From an uncultured Bacteroidota bacterium (GTDB lineage Bacteria > Bacteroidota > Bacteroidia > Bacteroidales > P3): a stretch of 64,000 nucleotides of DNA. The notes below the pieces were generated by a model. That model saw nothing but the letters and a program-made list of their open reading frames with translations, had not been told where the DNA came from and did not search any database. Position numbers and translations under genes: made by a program. Location of the stretch: contig CADALO010000007.1 of assembly GCA_902788805.1 (NCBI GenBank), forward strand, positions 190,552 through 254,551. Reading direction: 5' to 3'. Of this stretch, positions 35,844 through 45,096 are shown piece by piece. Within the stretch, counting starts at the first letter, position 1. Every line of letters begins with the position of its first letter.

Positions 35844-38336
35844 ATGAAAATATCATACAATTGGCTTAAAGACTATGTTGACACCACGCTGACGCCCCAC
35901 GAGCTTGACGATTTGCTTACATTCTCGGGACTTGAGATCGAGGGTGTCGACAAGGTGGAGACAATCAAGGGCGGACTTGAGCACGTGGTGATAGCACAGG
36001 TTCTGACCTGCGAGCCGCATCCCGACTCGGACCATCTGCATCTCACAACGGTAGATGTTGGAGCTGCAGAGCCGTTGCATATTGTATGTGGCGCTCCCAA
36101 TGTAGCTGCCGGCCAGAAAGTTGTCTGTGCACAGATCGGCACAAAGATATGGACCTCCGACACAGAGTTTCACGAAATCAAGAAAGGGAAGCTGCGCGGT
36201 GCCGTCAGCGAAGGAATGCTCTGCGCTGAGGACGAACTGCAGCTGGGCTCAAGTCACGATGGCATTATGGTACTGCCCGATGACGCTCCTGTAGGAATGC
36301 CGGCCAAAGAGTATTTCAACGTTAAGGACGACTACACCCTCGAAGTGGCCATCACCGCCAACCGTTCGGATGCCACATCACACATCGGAGTGGCACGCGA
36401 TGTCGTTGCCGTTCTCAACACTCGCAACGGCGAACACCTTAAAATTAAATGGCCCGAGACCTGTACATCATTGACCGTCAACCAGAATGCTGCCGGCAAC
36501 GCCATTAAAGTAAACGTCGAGGAAGCCGAGCTGTGTCCTCGATACAGCGGACTGACGATAAGAAATGTCAAGGTAGGAGAATCACCCGACTGGCTGAAGG
36601 ACAAACTCCGCACCGTGGGACTGCGTCCGATCAACAATATTGTAGACATCACCAACTTCATACTGATGGAAGTGGGACAGCCTCTGCACGCTTTCGATGC
36701 CGACAAGATAGAAGGCGGCAAGGTCGTTGTGCGTTGTCTGCCACAAGACACTCCGTTTGTCACACTTGACGGCATTGAACGCAAACTTGACAAACGCGAC
36801 TTGATGATATGCAACGAGAAAGAGGGAATGTGCATTGCCGGTGTCTTCGGAGGTCAGAAATCGGGCGTTACTATGGAAACCACCAATGTTTTCATCGAGA
36901 GCGCCTATTTCAACCCGGTAAGCATCCGCAAGACCTCCAAGCGTCACGGACTTAAGACCGACGCTTCGTTCCGTTACGAGCGCGGTTGCGACCCTAACAT
37001 AACGCTGTGGGCCGTTCGTCGTGCTGCATACTTGATTCAGCAACTGGCCGGTGGCGAGATATGCGGCGATATACTCGACATCTATCCCAAACCGATAGAG
37101 AAGGCTGAAGTACAGATAGATTTCCAGCGTGTAGCCAACCTGATAGGAAAGGAGATACCCGTTGACACAATACGTACAGCGCTGACCTCACTCGACATTG
37201 AGATAGCAAAAGAAGACAAGAACGGTATGCTGCTCAGAATACCCACCTGCAAGGTCGATGTGTACCGCGAATGCGATGTGGTAGAGGAGATTATGCGAAT
37301 ATATGGCTACAACAACATCGAAATCGATGAGCGTCTGAACAGCTGTCTGGCCTATGGTGCCAAACCGAATCCGCAAAAGCTTAAGAACATAGCATCCGAC
37401 TATCTCACCTACAACGGCTTCAACGAGATAATGAACAACTCGCTGACCAAGAGCAGCTACTATGACGGCAATGCCGACTTCCCGGCCGAGCGTTGCGTAG
37501 CTATCCTCAATCCGCTCTCCAAGGAACTCAACGTTATGCGCCAGACACTGCTCTACAGCGGACTGGAGTGCATCGTTTACAATATGAACCACAAGATTTT
37601 CGATCAGAAAATCTATGAGTTTGGACGCAGTTATGTCAAGAACGCAGAGCAGAAAGCAGAGAACGGCGAGGAACTGCCCGTCACGAAGCGCTACACCGAG
37701 ACTCAGCACCTGACTTTCTTTATGACCGGCGCTGTCAACGGCGAGAGCTGGCGTGCACAACGCAAGGCCGTCGACTTCTTCGACGCCAAAGCGCATCTTG
37801 TAAACATCCTTCACCGTCTGCGTATGCCTATGGGACGCCTGCAGGAAGTGTCGGCAACCGAGCACTTCTTGGCCGAAGGTCTTGCCTACCAGTTCAAGGA
37901 CAACAAGAAACAGCTTGCCGTTGTCGGTCGTATTTCACGCGAGACGCTGCAGAAGATGGACTGCCGCCAGGAGGTGTTCTATGTGGACATCGACTGGGAT
38001 CTGCTGTTCAAGACCTTCCCACAGAAGGACGTCACATTCACCGACATACCGAAATTCCCCGAGGTGCGCCGCGACCTGGCTCTTATGCTCGACGGCAACG
38101 TGACCTTCGGTCAGATTGAGGCCGTAGCTTTCGCAACCGAGAAGAAACTGTTGCGCCGTGTGTCGCTCTTCGATGTCTATCAGGGCAAAGGCATTGCCGA
38201 AGGCAAGAAATCGTATGCCGTAAGCTTTGTCCTGCAGGATCCCGACAAGACCCTGAACGACAAGCAGATTGAGGCTGTTATGGCCAAACTGCAGAAAAAC
38301 CTGGAAACCCAACTGAACGCTATAATAAGACAATAA
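35844..38336 (+). CDS. pheT: Phenylalanyl-tRNA synthetase beta subunit
   Basis: The beta chain of the alpha2-beta2 enzyme that charges tRNA-Phe. At 830 residues it is full length. Features in order: the N-terminal tRNA-binding EMAP-like domain (ITCxPHPDSDHL-type motif at ~50-60), B3/B4 editing region, the B5 domain, the catalytic-like core (MRQTLLYSGL) and the C-terminal ferredoxin-like anticodon domain (FPEVRRDLALMLD). The pheS gene is not next to it, as is usual in Bacteroidota. Confidence 0.96.
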   Translation: MKISYNWLKDYVDTTLTPHELDDLLTFSGLEIEGVDKVETIKGGLEHVVIAQVLTCEPHPDSDHLHLTTVDVGAAEPLHIVCGAPNVAAGQKVVCAQIGTKIWTSDTEFHEIKKGKLRGAVSEGMLCAEDELQLGSSHDGIMVLPDDAPVGMPAKEYFNVKDDYTLEVAITANRSDATSHIGVARDVVAVLNTRNGEHLKIKWPETCTSLTVNQNAAGNAIKVNVEEAELCPRYSGLTIRNVKVGESPDWLKDKLRTVGLRPINNIVDITNFILMEVGQPLHAFDADKIEGGKVVVRCLPQDTPFVTLDGIERKLDKRDLMICNEKEGMCIAGVFGGQKSGVTMETTNVFIESAYFNPVSIRKTSKRHGLKTDASFRYERGCDPNITLWAVRRAAYLIQQLAGGEICGDILDIYPKPIEKAEVQIDFQRVANLIGKEIPVDTIRTALTSLDIEIAKEDKNGMLLRIPTCKVDVYRECDVVEEIMRIYGYNNIEIDERLNSCLAYGAKPNPQKLKNIASDYLTYNGFNEIMNNSLTKSSYYDGNADFPAERCVAILNPLSKELNVMRQTLLYSGLECIVYNMNHKIFDQKIYEFGRSYVKNAEQKAENGEELPVTKRYTETQHLTFFMTGAVNGESWRAQRKAVDFFDAKAHLVNILHRLRMPMGRLQEVSATEHFLAEGLAYQFKDNKKQLAVVGRISRETLQKMDCRQEVFYVDIDWDLLFKTFPQKDVTFTDIPKFPEVRRDLALMLDGNVTFGQIEAVAFATEKKLLRRVSLFDVYQGKGIAEGKKSYAVSFVLQDPDKTLNDKQIEAVMAKLQKNLETQLNAIIRQ

Positions 38337-38389
38337 TAACATTCACTGCTGCCTGAATACATCTTCAAGTAAAAGACATTAATCGCAGA

Positions 38390-38803
38390 ATGGGACTGGA
38401 AAAGTACGACATAAAGATACTTCTGGCGCTGAACAAGAGCATCGCCGGCCGAAAGGATTTCTTTCGCTGGCTGCTTGACAACGGCTATCCAGAACTTGCG
38501 GCTTTTTCAAATGCCATTCGTGGAGATGTAGAGGCAATGAAATGGCTTTTCGCGCACAACTATGCGTGGCTGGCCATACTCTCAAATGCCATCGACGGTG
38601 AAGACGAGGCCCGTGTGTGGATAGGCAAAGCCACACACCGCTGCAACCTTATGTTTGCAATGGCCTGCCGCGAGGATGTCGACGCCATACGTTGGCTACA
38701 ACAAAACGATTTACAGATTTTTCTAATGATTGCTAAAGAAGTGGCACAGGTGCTCGACACACAGGCCCTTGAAAACAAAGGCCCATACGTGCTTCACTTC
38801 TGA
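38390..38803 (+). CDS. Hypothetical protein, helical repeat-like
   Basis: A 137-residue soluble protein with no signal peptide. The spacing of FFRWLLDNGYPELAAFSNAI, MKWLFAHNYAWLAILSNAI and IRWLQQNDLQIFLMIAK suggests three copies of an ankyrin- or TPR-like helical pair of about 32-35 residues. I do not recognise the family. It lies between pheT and the pseudouridine synthase gene. Confidence 0.65.
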   Translation: MGLEKYDIKILLALNKSIAGRKDFFRWLLDNGYPELAAFSNAIRGDVEAMKWLFAHNYAWLAILSNAIDGEDEARVWIGKATHRCNLMFAMACREDVDAIRWLQQNDLQIFLMIAKEVAQVLDTQALENKGPYVLHF

Positions 38804-38867
38804 CTCTATTATTTTTAACAATATCAGAACTTTACTCCAGCTAAACCGACTAAAAACAAACAAATCA

Positions 38868-39860
38868 ATGGAAGAAACAAAAAATCAACCCCGTGAAGGT
38901 GGAAGACCCAGACGACCGCGCATCAACCGCCCAAGCGCAAGTAGCTACCAGCCTGTCCAAGGACGTTCGCGCTACAACGACAACGGGTCTGAAAACGAAG
39001 ACAAACCCAAGAAACGCTTCGGTGGCCATCAGGCAAACAGTAAACGCAAGCCATTCAAGCCCAAAAGACTGAAAGGATCGGAAGAGATTATCCAGAATAA
39101 AATAAACCGCCGCAAGACTCGCCAGGCTCCGCCCGAACCGAAACACGACGGGACGACACGCCTGAACAAGTATATATCAAATGCAGGCATCTGCTCACGA
39201 CGCGATGCAGACAAACTTATAGAGGCCGGCGCCGTGTCGGTCAACGGAGAGGTTGTCACCACACTGGGTTTCAAAGTCAAAGAGGGTGATATCGTATCAT
39301 ACGGTGGCGAAGTTCTGCGCAGTGAACCTAAACGCTACTTTCTGCTTAACAAACCCAAGGGCTACATCACTACACTCGACGACCCGCAGGAGCGCAACAC
39401 AGTGATGCTGCTGGTGCAAGGATGCTGCAAGGAACGCATCTATCCCGTGGGCCGCTTGGACAAAAACACGACAGGACTGCTGCTCTTCACAAACGACGGC
39501 GAGATGGCCCGCAAGTTGACCCATCCCTCGTCGAATGTCTATAAGATATACCAGGTGGAATGCGACCGCGCCGTGAGCCGCGAAGATATGAAGCAGATGA
39601 TGGAAGGCATTGAGCTTGAGGACGGCCCGATTTCGGTCGATGACGTACAATATCAGGGTGACGGCCGCGACCGTCGCATTGTGGGTGTTGCCCTGCACTC
39701 GGGCAAGAACCGCATTGTGCGCCGCATCTTTGAGCATTTTGGCTACGAAGTCAAGAAACTCGACCGCTGTGTATTTGCAGGACTTACCAAGAAAGACCTG
39801 CCTCGTGGCAAGGTCCGCGAATTGACACAGCAGGAAGTCAACTACCTAATGATGGTATAA
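38868..39860 (+). CDS. 23S rRNA pseudouridine synthase, RluB/RsuA type
   Basis: A 330-residue protein. The first ~90 residues are a basic low-complexity tail (PRRPRINRP, KKRFGGHQ) that probably binds RNA. An S4 domain follows (RLNKYISNAGICSRRDADKL), then the synthase domain with the catalytic Asp in PVGRLDKNTTGLLLFTNDG near residue 197 and GKNRIVRRIFEHFGYEV near 290. It should convert a uridine in large-subunit rRNA. The basic N-terminal extension is common in Bacteroidota members. A hairpin follows the gene. Confidence 0.9.
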   Translation: MEETKNQPREGGRPRRPRINRPSASSYQPVQGRSRYNDNGSENEDKPKKRFGGHQANSKRKPFKPKRLKGSEEIIQNKINRRKTRQAPPEPKHDGTTRLNKYISNAGICSRRDADKLIEAGAVSVNGEVVTTLGFKVKEGDIVSYGGEVLRSEPKRYFLLNKPKGYITTLDDPQERNTVMLLVQGCCKERIYPVGRLDKNTTGLLLFTNDGEMARKLTHPSSNVYKIYQVECDRAVSREDMKQMMEGIELEDGPISVDDVQYQGDGRDRRIVGVALHSGKNRIVRRIFEHFGYEVKKLDRCVFAGLTKKDLPRGKVRELTQQEVNYLMMV

Positions 39861-39886
39861 GCCGCACTCGCCTTCAGGCATAATTC

Positions 39887-39947
39887 GGCACAATAACGAT
39901 TACGCCACGGGGGACAACTATGTCCTCAGTGGCGTAATTATTATATC
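39887..39947. terminator. Terminator between pseudouridine synthase and minus-strand genes
   Basis: ATTACGCCAC and GTGGCGTAAT pair, with additional GGGAC/GTCCT pairing inside and AT-rich sequence outside. It lies at the meeting point of convergent genes and can serve both. Confidence 0.7.
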
Positions 39948-39976
39948 TTCATCGGTTCTTTTGACCCTATGGTCGA

Positions 39977-40168
39977 TCAGAAATCGTCGGAGGGATAGAA
40001 GTCGGCGTCCAATTCGTTCTCGTGCCATTGGACGGACTCTTCGATGGCGTCGTCGTAACCTGTCAGAGCGGCGAAGGGCGCAAACTGTGCTGCACGATTG
40101 CGCAGTGGCATTTGAGGATGCTTTTTTGACACGTGGTGCGGCAGGTCTATAATGTCATCATAGTTCAT
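39977..40168 (-). CDS. Small conserved protein linked to Y-family polymerases
   Basis: A 63-residue protein with the strongly conserved-looking phrases DIIDLPHHVSKKHPQMP and RAAQFAPFAALTGYDDAI and an acidic tail. I recall very similar small proteins next to Y-family DNA polymerase genes in Firmicutes. A Y-family polymerase gene lies 0.9 kb upstream on the same strand here, separated by one gene. The function is unknown, perhaps a polymerase accessory. The gene is real rather than a chance frame, given this motif. Confidence 0.7.
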   Translation of the reverse strand: MNYDDIIDLPHHVSKKHPQMPLRNRAAQFAPFAALTGYDDAIEESVQWHENELDADFYPSDDF

Positions 40169-40201
40169 AGTTTGGTATAAGTCAGTTCACTGTAAGCTAT
40201 T

Positions 40202-40948
40202 CTATTTTTCAGGGAAGACACCTTTGGTGATATAGTGTTGGAGGGCGTCAGGGGTAAAGAGCTGGCGTGCGCGCTCAAGGTCGTCGAGTGTGCCGACATC
40301 GAACCAGTTGTCGCCATTGTGCATAAAGTAGCCTATGCGGTGGCTTTTTGCAAGTTCGAGATAGGCCCGGAATACTGGGTAGGGCTTGTCGTCGGGCGGC
40401 ATAAGGTCGAATAGTTGCGGGCTTACAATGGAGATGCCGCTGAATGGGAGAGGGGTGAGGCCGGGAGCGTCGTCTCGGCCATAGATGCCGGCCAGGTTGC
40501 CCGTTTGGTCGAACAGAAGCATACGGTTGCTGTGGCGGCGGCTGGTGCAGAGGGTTATGAGGTTTCCGCTGGCGAGGTGATGCTGCTCGAGGGCGTGGAA
40601 GTCGATGTCGGAGAGGATGTCGACATTGTGTATGACGACTGGTTCTTTGAGCGAGAAGTGCTTTGCGGCGTGCTTTATGGCTCCGCCGGTGTCGAGCAGC
40701 AGTCCGCTTTCGTCGCTAATGCTCAGGCGGCAGACTTGGGAGGCTTCAGAGTTCTGGATGTATGTTCTGAACTCTTTTGCAAAGTGGTGTATGTTGACAA
40801 CGCAATGGCTTATGCCAGCATTGGCGAGTCGGCTCTGGGTTATATGGAATAGCGACATTCCGCCTATTTCGACCATTGCCTTGGGACGATCGTTGGTGAG
40901 TGGGCGAAGACGTGTGCCGAGTCCTGCTGCTAAGATAAGTGCTTCCAT
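40202..40948 (-). CDS. Sugar-1-phosphate nucleotidyltransferase
   Basis: A 248-residue enzyme opening with LAAGLGTRLRPLTNDRPKAM, the NTP-binding signature of NTP_transferases. The metal-binding Asp is in VIHNVDILSDID, and GISIVSPQLF and WFDVGTLDDLERA complete the family pattern. Size and sequence suit MurU- or HddC-like single-domain enzymes that make NDP-sugars for the cell surface. Specificity cannot be set. No kinase partner (AmgK) is adjacent. Confidence 0.88.
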   Translation of the reverse strand: MEALILAAGLGTRLRPLTNDRPKAMVEIGGMSLFHITQSRLANAGISHCVVNIHHFAKEFRTYIQNSEASQVCRLSISDESGLLLDTGGAIKHAAKHFSLKEPVVIHNVDILSDIDFHALEQHHLASGNLITLCTSRRHSNRMLLFDQTGNLAGIYGRDDAPGLTPLPFSGISIVSPQLFDLMPPDDKPYPVFRAYLELAKSHRIGYFMHNGDNWFDVGTLDDLERARQLFTPDALQHYITKGVFPEK

Positions 40949-40957
40949 TTGTTGTTG

Positions 40958-41072
40958 AGTTGTTTATTTGTTGATATGTTGATATGTTTTATGTTGATAT
41001 GTTGATAGGGGGGTATGTATTGTCCCTTTCACTCCTCTTTCACTCCTCTTTCACTCCTCTTTCACTCCCCCT
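40958..41072 (-). repeat. Tandem leader: ACATATCAAC units and GAGTGAAAGAG units
   Basis: On the minus strand the nucleotidyltransferase start is preceded by several ACATATCAAC decamers, also found before ligA at 60 kb. Further up are four 12-base GAGTGAAAGAG repeats (41026-41072). There is no promoter motif in it. Confidence 0.8.
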
Positions 41073-41088
41073 TTAAGTTTTCTCGTAA

Positions 41089-42600
41089 TCACGCTTTGTG
41101 TCCGCCAATTTGTCGGTTACGGTCTTTGGCAGTGGCGCCTTCCTCGAAGTTGAGCCCTTTGAGGATTGCATTCTTGCCGAATCTGTGTTTTATCTCGAGG
41201 ACAGCCTCTTGCATTTTGCGCTCTTTTTTGAGAGTGTCGACCTGTTTTTTCTTCTGCTTTTCGTATTCTTCATAGTCGGTAAAGAGGTCGAGTTGTTGGG
41301 CTGTCGAGCCGCTGTTCTGTGCGTTGTCAAGCAAATTCTCGGGCACTACGTTGAATGCGGCTATGGTGATGCGGCGTATAAGGAGGCCGGGGACTGCAAT
41401 AGTGTCGAACAGCTGCAGGGTGGCATTGATGATATGCGAGGCCGATGAGGTGGCAAAGGGAAGGCGTATGCTGCTGTGCGAAGGCTTTGGCGCAAGACGG
41501 CCGTAATAGTCTGTTACAACCGTTAGGTTCTTTGCGGACGAATTGTTTACATTCTCAACGTCATAGTTGATGGCCAATCCTATCTGTGTAGTTGTGAGTT
41601 GCCTTTCGAGCAACTTCAAGGCCATTGCATCGGCCATTTCCTGTGTGACGATGCGTGCTTTTGCGGATGTGTAGGGCGATTGCAGCACCTGGCTGTTGGA
41701 CAGCGAGTTGTTGTCCGGTCTATAGGCCTTGATGAGGTCAATGGTGCAGGGCTCCCATCCCCAGGCGTGGTCGATAATGAGTTCGGCATTGATGCCGAAG
41801 AGTTTATAGAGCAGTTCTTCGTTTTTAACAGAGCATCGAGCAACCATACCCATTGTGTAGAGCCCATTGCGCTCGAGCCGCCGCGCGATGCCGTGTCCGA
41901 TGCGCCAGAAGTCGGTCAGCGGACGGTGGTCCCATAGTTTTTGGCGGTAGGACATCTCGTCGAGTTCGGCTATACGTACACCGTCCTTGTCGGCAGGTAT
42001 ATGTTTTGCCACGATGTCCATTGCAATTTTGGCAAGGTAAAGGTTTGTGCCGATACCGGCGGTGGCTGTGATGCCGGTCTCGCGCAGGACTTCCTGTATA
42101 ACCTTGATGGTCAGCTGATGAGCCGTCATCTTGTAGTTGTCGAGGTAGTTGGTGACATCAATGAAGACTTCGTCAATGGAGTAGGCGTGTATGTCCTCGT
42201 GCGAGAAATAGCGCAGGTATACTTTGTAGATACGTGTGCTGTAGTCGATATAGAATGCCATTCGAGGCGGTGCAGCGATGTAGTCGACTGCCAGTTCGGG
42301 ATGAGCCTTAAGCTCTATGTCGTTGAACGACTTGCCCGTGAATTTGTATTTAGGGGCGTAAAACTGACGCTCTTTGTTGACTTCACGCATACGCTGCACC
42401 ACCTCAAAAAGGCGTGCGCGCCCTCCTATACCGTATGCTTTCATTGATGGCGACACGGCGAGACAGATGGTCTTGTCGGTACGCGACGCGTCGGCGACCA
42501 CAAGGTTGGTGGTCAATGGATCAAGTCCTCGTTCGACACACTCGACAGAGGCGTAGAACGATTTGAGGTCGATGGCGATATAGGTGCGCTGTGTAGACAA
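41089..42600 (-). CDS. Y-family DNA polymerase (DinB/UmuC-like)
   Basis: A 503-residue translesion polymerase. The palm has IAIDLKSFYASVECVERGLDP (first catalytic Asp near residue 11) and SIDEVFIDVTNYL (Asp-Glu pair near 141-142). A helix-hairpin-helix thumb, FWRIGHGIARRLERNGLYTMG, and a little-finger domain follow. The extra C-terminal ~100 residues are basic and coiled (KQKKKQVDTLKKERK). It resembles UvrX/YqjW-type members rather than E. coli DinB. Next comes the nucleotidyltransferase and then the small partner protein. No LexA box could be recognised. Confidence 0.9.
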   Translation of the reverse strand: MSTQRTYIAIDLKSFYASVECVERGLDPLTTNLVVADASRTDKTICLAVSPSMKAYGIGGRARLFEVVQRMREVNKERQFYAPKYKFTGKSFNDIELKAHPELAVDYIAAPPRMAFYIDYSTRIYKVYLRYFSHEDIHAYSIDEVFIDVTNYLDNYKMTAHQLTIKVIQEVLRETGITATAGIGTNLYLAKIAMDIVAKHIPADKDGVRIAELDEMSYRQKLWDHRPLTDFWRIGHGIARRLERNGLYTMGMVARCSVKNEELLYKLFGINAELIIDHAWGWEPCTIDLIKAYRPDNNSLSNSQVLQSPYTSAKARIVTQEMADAMALKLLERQLTTTQIGLAINYDVENVNNSSAKNLTVVTDYYGRLAPKPSHSSIRLPFATSSASHIINATLQLFDTIAVPGLLIRRITIAAFNVVPENLLDNAQNSGSTAQQLDLFTDYEEYEKQKKKQVDTLKKERKMQEAVLEIKHRFGKNAILKGLNFEEGATAKDRNRQIGGHKA

Positions 42601-42603
42601 TGA

Positions 42604-43380
42604 TTAGAGAGAATAGGTGAAACCGAAATTCAGATGGTAGGGGAATCTCTTGCTTACATACAATCCTTCGCCCACACCTCTGAGGCCTTTGTTGCCTTCG
42701 TCATTAAATAGCCCGAAGAAGTCGATAGGGTATCCCAAAAGGTTGCACGACAGGGTGATGGCATCGGTGACTCTGTAGTCGACGCCAACCATAACGTCAA
42801 TCATTGCCATCATCATATCCATAAAGTCGGTGCCGCCTTGGGTGTTTACGGCCGGCGTACCGTTGGAGTATTCGATGGTTGATTTGGGAGTAAGATTAAG
42901 ACCGATAGTCAAACCTAAACCGGCGTTGATGGAGAGATTGTCGCCGACGGGAATCATTGCATAGTAGAGTTCGGTTAATTCCGCTGTTTTAAAGTTGAAA
43001 GTTGTTGTAAATGTGTTGGCAGGATTCGTAATGGAGGTACCCTCGACCGTTCCGTGCCAGAAATTAAGGGCCACGCGGAAGTTGTTGCCCCAGCTGATGC
43101 GGTTGCCTTCCAGAACGCGCTTGTAGAGAAGGGCTATAGAGGGATTGAGAGGCGAGCGTTTGTATTTGTTAGCCGTATAACCCAAGTATGGAGAGCTGGT
43201 GTTGTACGGGTCGACGTTGAGCTTGAAATCTGCAGAACCAAACCAACCGCCCAGACCCGCTTCGAGACCGATGTATTTGTCGCCATTGATGAAGGGGTCG
43301 TAGACATAGCGTACTTGGGCATTGGCGCCGCAAACAGCGAGCAGAGTGAACATTGCAAGCGAAAGGATTGCTTTCTTCAT
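42604..43380 (-). CDS. Outer-membrane beta-barrel protein, unknown function
   Basis: A 258-residue protein with a signal peptide (MFTLLAVCGANAQ) and strands such as YIGLEAGLGGWFGS, TTTFNFKTAELTELYYAMIP, INAGLGLTIGLNL and YHLNFGFTYSL, the last ending in a C-terminal aromatic-Ser-Leu pattern. It is probably a porin-like or structural barrel. It ends three bases before the start of the polymerase gene, so they may be cotranscribed. Confidence 0.75.
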   Translation of the reverse strand: MKKAILSLAMFTLLAVCGANAQVRYVYDPFINGDKYIGLEAGLGGWFGSADFKLNVDPYNTSSPYLGYTANKYKRSPLNPSIALLYKRVLEGNRISWGNNFRVALNFWHGTVEGTSITNPANTFTTTFNFKTAELTELYYAMIPVGDNLSINAGLGLTIGLNLTPKSTIEYSNGTPAVNTQGGTDFMDMMMAMIDVMVGVDYRVTDAITLSCNLLGYPIDFFGLFNDEGNKGLRGVGEGLYVSKRFPYHLNFGFTYSL

Positions 43381-43475
43381 TTTGATAGACAGTTTTTATA
43401 GAGGTGCCTCCTCTTTTTGATTGTTATTAATGGTTTTGTATTATCGTTTAATATGTAACAATTTTGTCTTGTTTT

Positions 43476-44036
43476 TTACAACTGTCGGCAAATAATTTCT
43501 TGCATTATTTCATTTATGGTATCGTAAACAATTAAATCCGGTCTTTTGCCGCTGCGGAAGAAGCCGTGCTGCCCCATCACATCTATTTGATGCAGGAAGG
43601 GGGCGTAAAAATTGTCGTGGTTAAAGAGGATTATGGGTTTGTCGCGGTGGTTGTCGTCGCGTAGGGGCCCCAGCTGGTTGCTAACCATCACTTCGAGCAC
43701 TTCGTCGAGAGTGCCGATTCCGCCAGGGAAGGCGATGAAGGCGTCGCTGTTGGCAATGAGGTATTCCTTGCGCTCGGCCATTGATTTGACACGAACTATC
43801 TGGCTGACAGGTTGGGAGTTGATGATTTCGTTGCTGAAGAATGTGGGTATGACGGCGATGACGGTTCCGCCTGCGTCCAAGGCGGCACCGCTGACGGTGC
43901 CCATCAGGCCGAGGTTGCTGCCGCCATAGAGGAGTGTGTGGCCTGCGAGGGCCAGACGACGTCCGAGTTCGCCGGCAGCGCAGGATATTTGTTTGTCGTG
44001 GGGATGCGACGAGGCGCAGAAGACAGATATGTTCAT
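43476..44036 (-). CDS. LOG/TIGR00730 family Rossmann-fold protein
   Basis: A 186-residue protein with GGSNLGLMGTVSGAAL near 41-56 and PGGIGTLDEVLE near 98-109, the signatures of the lysine decarboxylase-like LOG family. Members are nucleoside 5'-monophosphate phosphoribohydrolases (cytokinin-activating in plants). The bacterial role is uncertain. ATG 44036 is preferred over an upstream TTG. It is divergent from the SDR gene. Confidence 0.88.
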   Translation of the reverse strand: MNISVFCASSHPHDKQISCAAGELGRRLALAGHTLLYGGSNLGLMGTVSGAALDAGGTVIAVIPTFFSNEIINSQPVSQIVRVKSMAERKEYLIANSDAFIAFPGGIGTLDEVLEVMVSNQLGPLRDDNHRDKPIILFNHDNFYAPFLHQIDVMGQHGFFRSGKRPDLIVYDTINEIMQEIICRQL

Positions 44037-44133
44037 ATTTTTGTTTTTTGTCAAAACGTTGCAAAGAGTTTTTTATTGCACCCTTTTACAATAATAACAG
44101 ACGACTGCCGTTACAAGAAAAAACTTAAATTCG

Positions 44134-44889
44134 ATGAAAAAAACAGTATTGATAACAGGCGCAACGAGCGGAATCGGTCTCGGCTGCGCACGCAAATTCG
44201 CTGCCAACGGCGACCGCCTCATCCTCACGGGACGCAACGTGCAGCGTCTTGAGGAAATCCGTAAAGAGCTCACAGCCAAAGGCACAGAGGTGCTGACGCT
44301 GGTTTTTGATGTCCGCGACCGCGAGAAGGCAACGGAGTGCATCAACAGCCTTCCGGCAGAGTGGAAAGACATCGACGTGCTGGTCAACAATGCAGGTCTT
44401 GCTCTTGGCCTCGAACCCGAGTATGAGGGCAGCTACGACGATTGGGACACTATGGTCGACACCAACATCAAGGGGCTGCTGACGATGACCCGTCTGGTTG
44501 TTCCAGGTATGGTGAAGCGCGACCGCGGCCATATCATCAACATCGGCTCGGTAGCCGGCGACGCTGCCTACGCCAACGGCAATGTCTACTGCGCTACCAA
44601 GGCCGCTGTGAAGACCATCACCGACGGTCTGCGCCTTGATGTCGCAAACACAGCTGTCCGCGTTACCAACCTTAAACCGGGACTGGTGGAGACCAACTTC
44701 AGCAACACCCGCTTCCACGGCGACACCGAGCGCGCCGCCAACGTCTACAAGGGCATCAAGCCCCTGACGGGCGACGATATCGCCGACGTGGCCGTCTATG
44801 CCGCCAACGCCCCCGAGCACGTGCAGGTTGCCGAGGTGCTGATCCTCGCCACCCATCAGGGCAGTGGCAGCGTTATTGTCAGAAAATAA
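44134..44889 (+). CDS. Short-chain dehydrogenase/reductase (YdfG-like)
   Basis: A 251-residue SDR enzyme with the nucleotide motif TGATSGIGLGCARKF (7-21), NNAGLALG near 87, the catalytic Ser in NIGSVAGDAAY and Tyr-Lys in YCATKAAVK near 153. The arrangement with TGRNVQRLEEI implies NADP(H). It resembles the YdfG 3-hydroxy-acid dehydrogenases. It is followed directly by a terminator. Confidence 0.92.
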   Translation: MKKTVLITGATSGIGLGCARKFAANGDRLILTGRNVQRLEEIRKELTAKGTEVLTLVFDVRDREKATECINSLPAEWKDIDVLVNNAGLALGLEPEYEGSYDDWDTMVDTNIKGLLTMTRLVVPGMVKRDRGHIINIGSVAGDAAYANGNVYCATKAAVKTITDGLRLDVANTAVRVTNLKPGLVETNFSNTRFHGDTERAANVYKGIKPLTGDDIADVAVYAANAPEHVQVAEVLILATHQGSGSVIVRK

Positions 44890-44909
44890 AAATTGAGGTT
44901 GTGAATTGT

Positions 44910-44946
44910 AATACCCGGTCAAGTTGCTGTTGGCCGGGTATTTTTG
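44910..44946 (+). terminator. Terminator of the SDR gene
   Basis: AATACCCGG(TC) and (GG)CCGGGTATT form a stem with T-run after it, 20 bases beyond the stop codon. The following 150 bases up to the next gene hold nothing recognised. Confidence 0.9.
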
Positions 44947-45096
44947 TATTGTATCCGTTTCATTGCCGTCAGCGGGGATGGTGGCCGTTCATACACGGGG
45001 TGGTTCCGTTTGGCCATTTTCGTCGCTTACGTATGCAAAACCGGTGGTCTCAATGAAATCCTTGTCGGGCGGCAGCGACGAGCCGCAGAAGACTGA

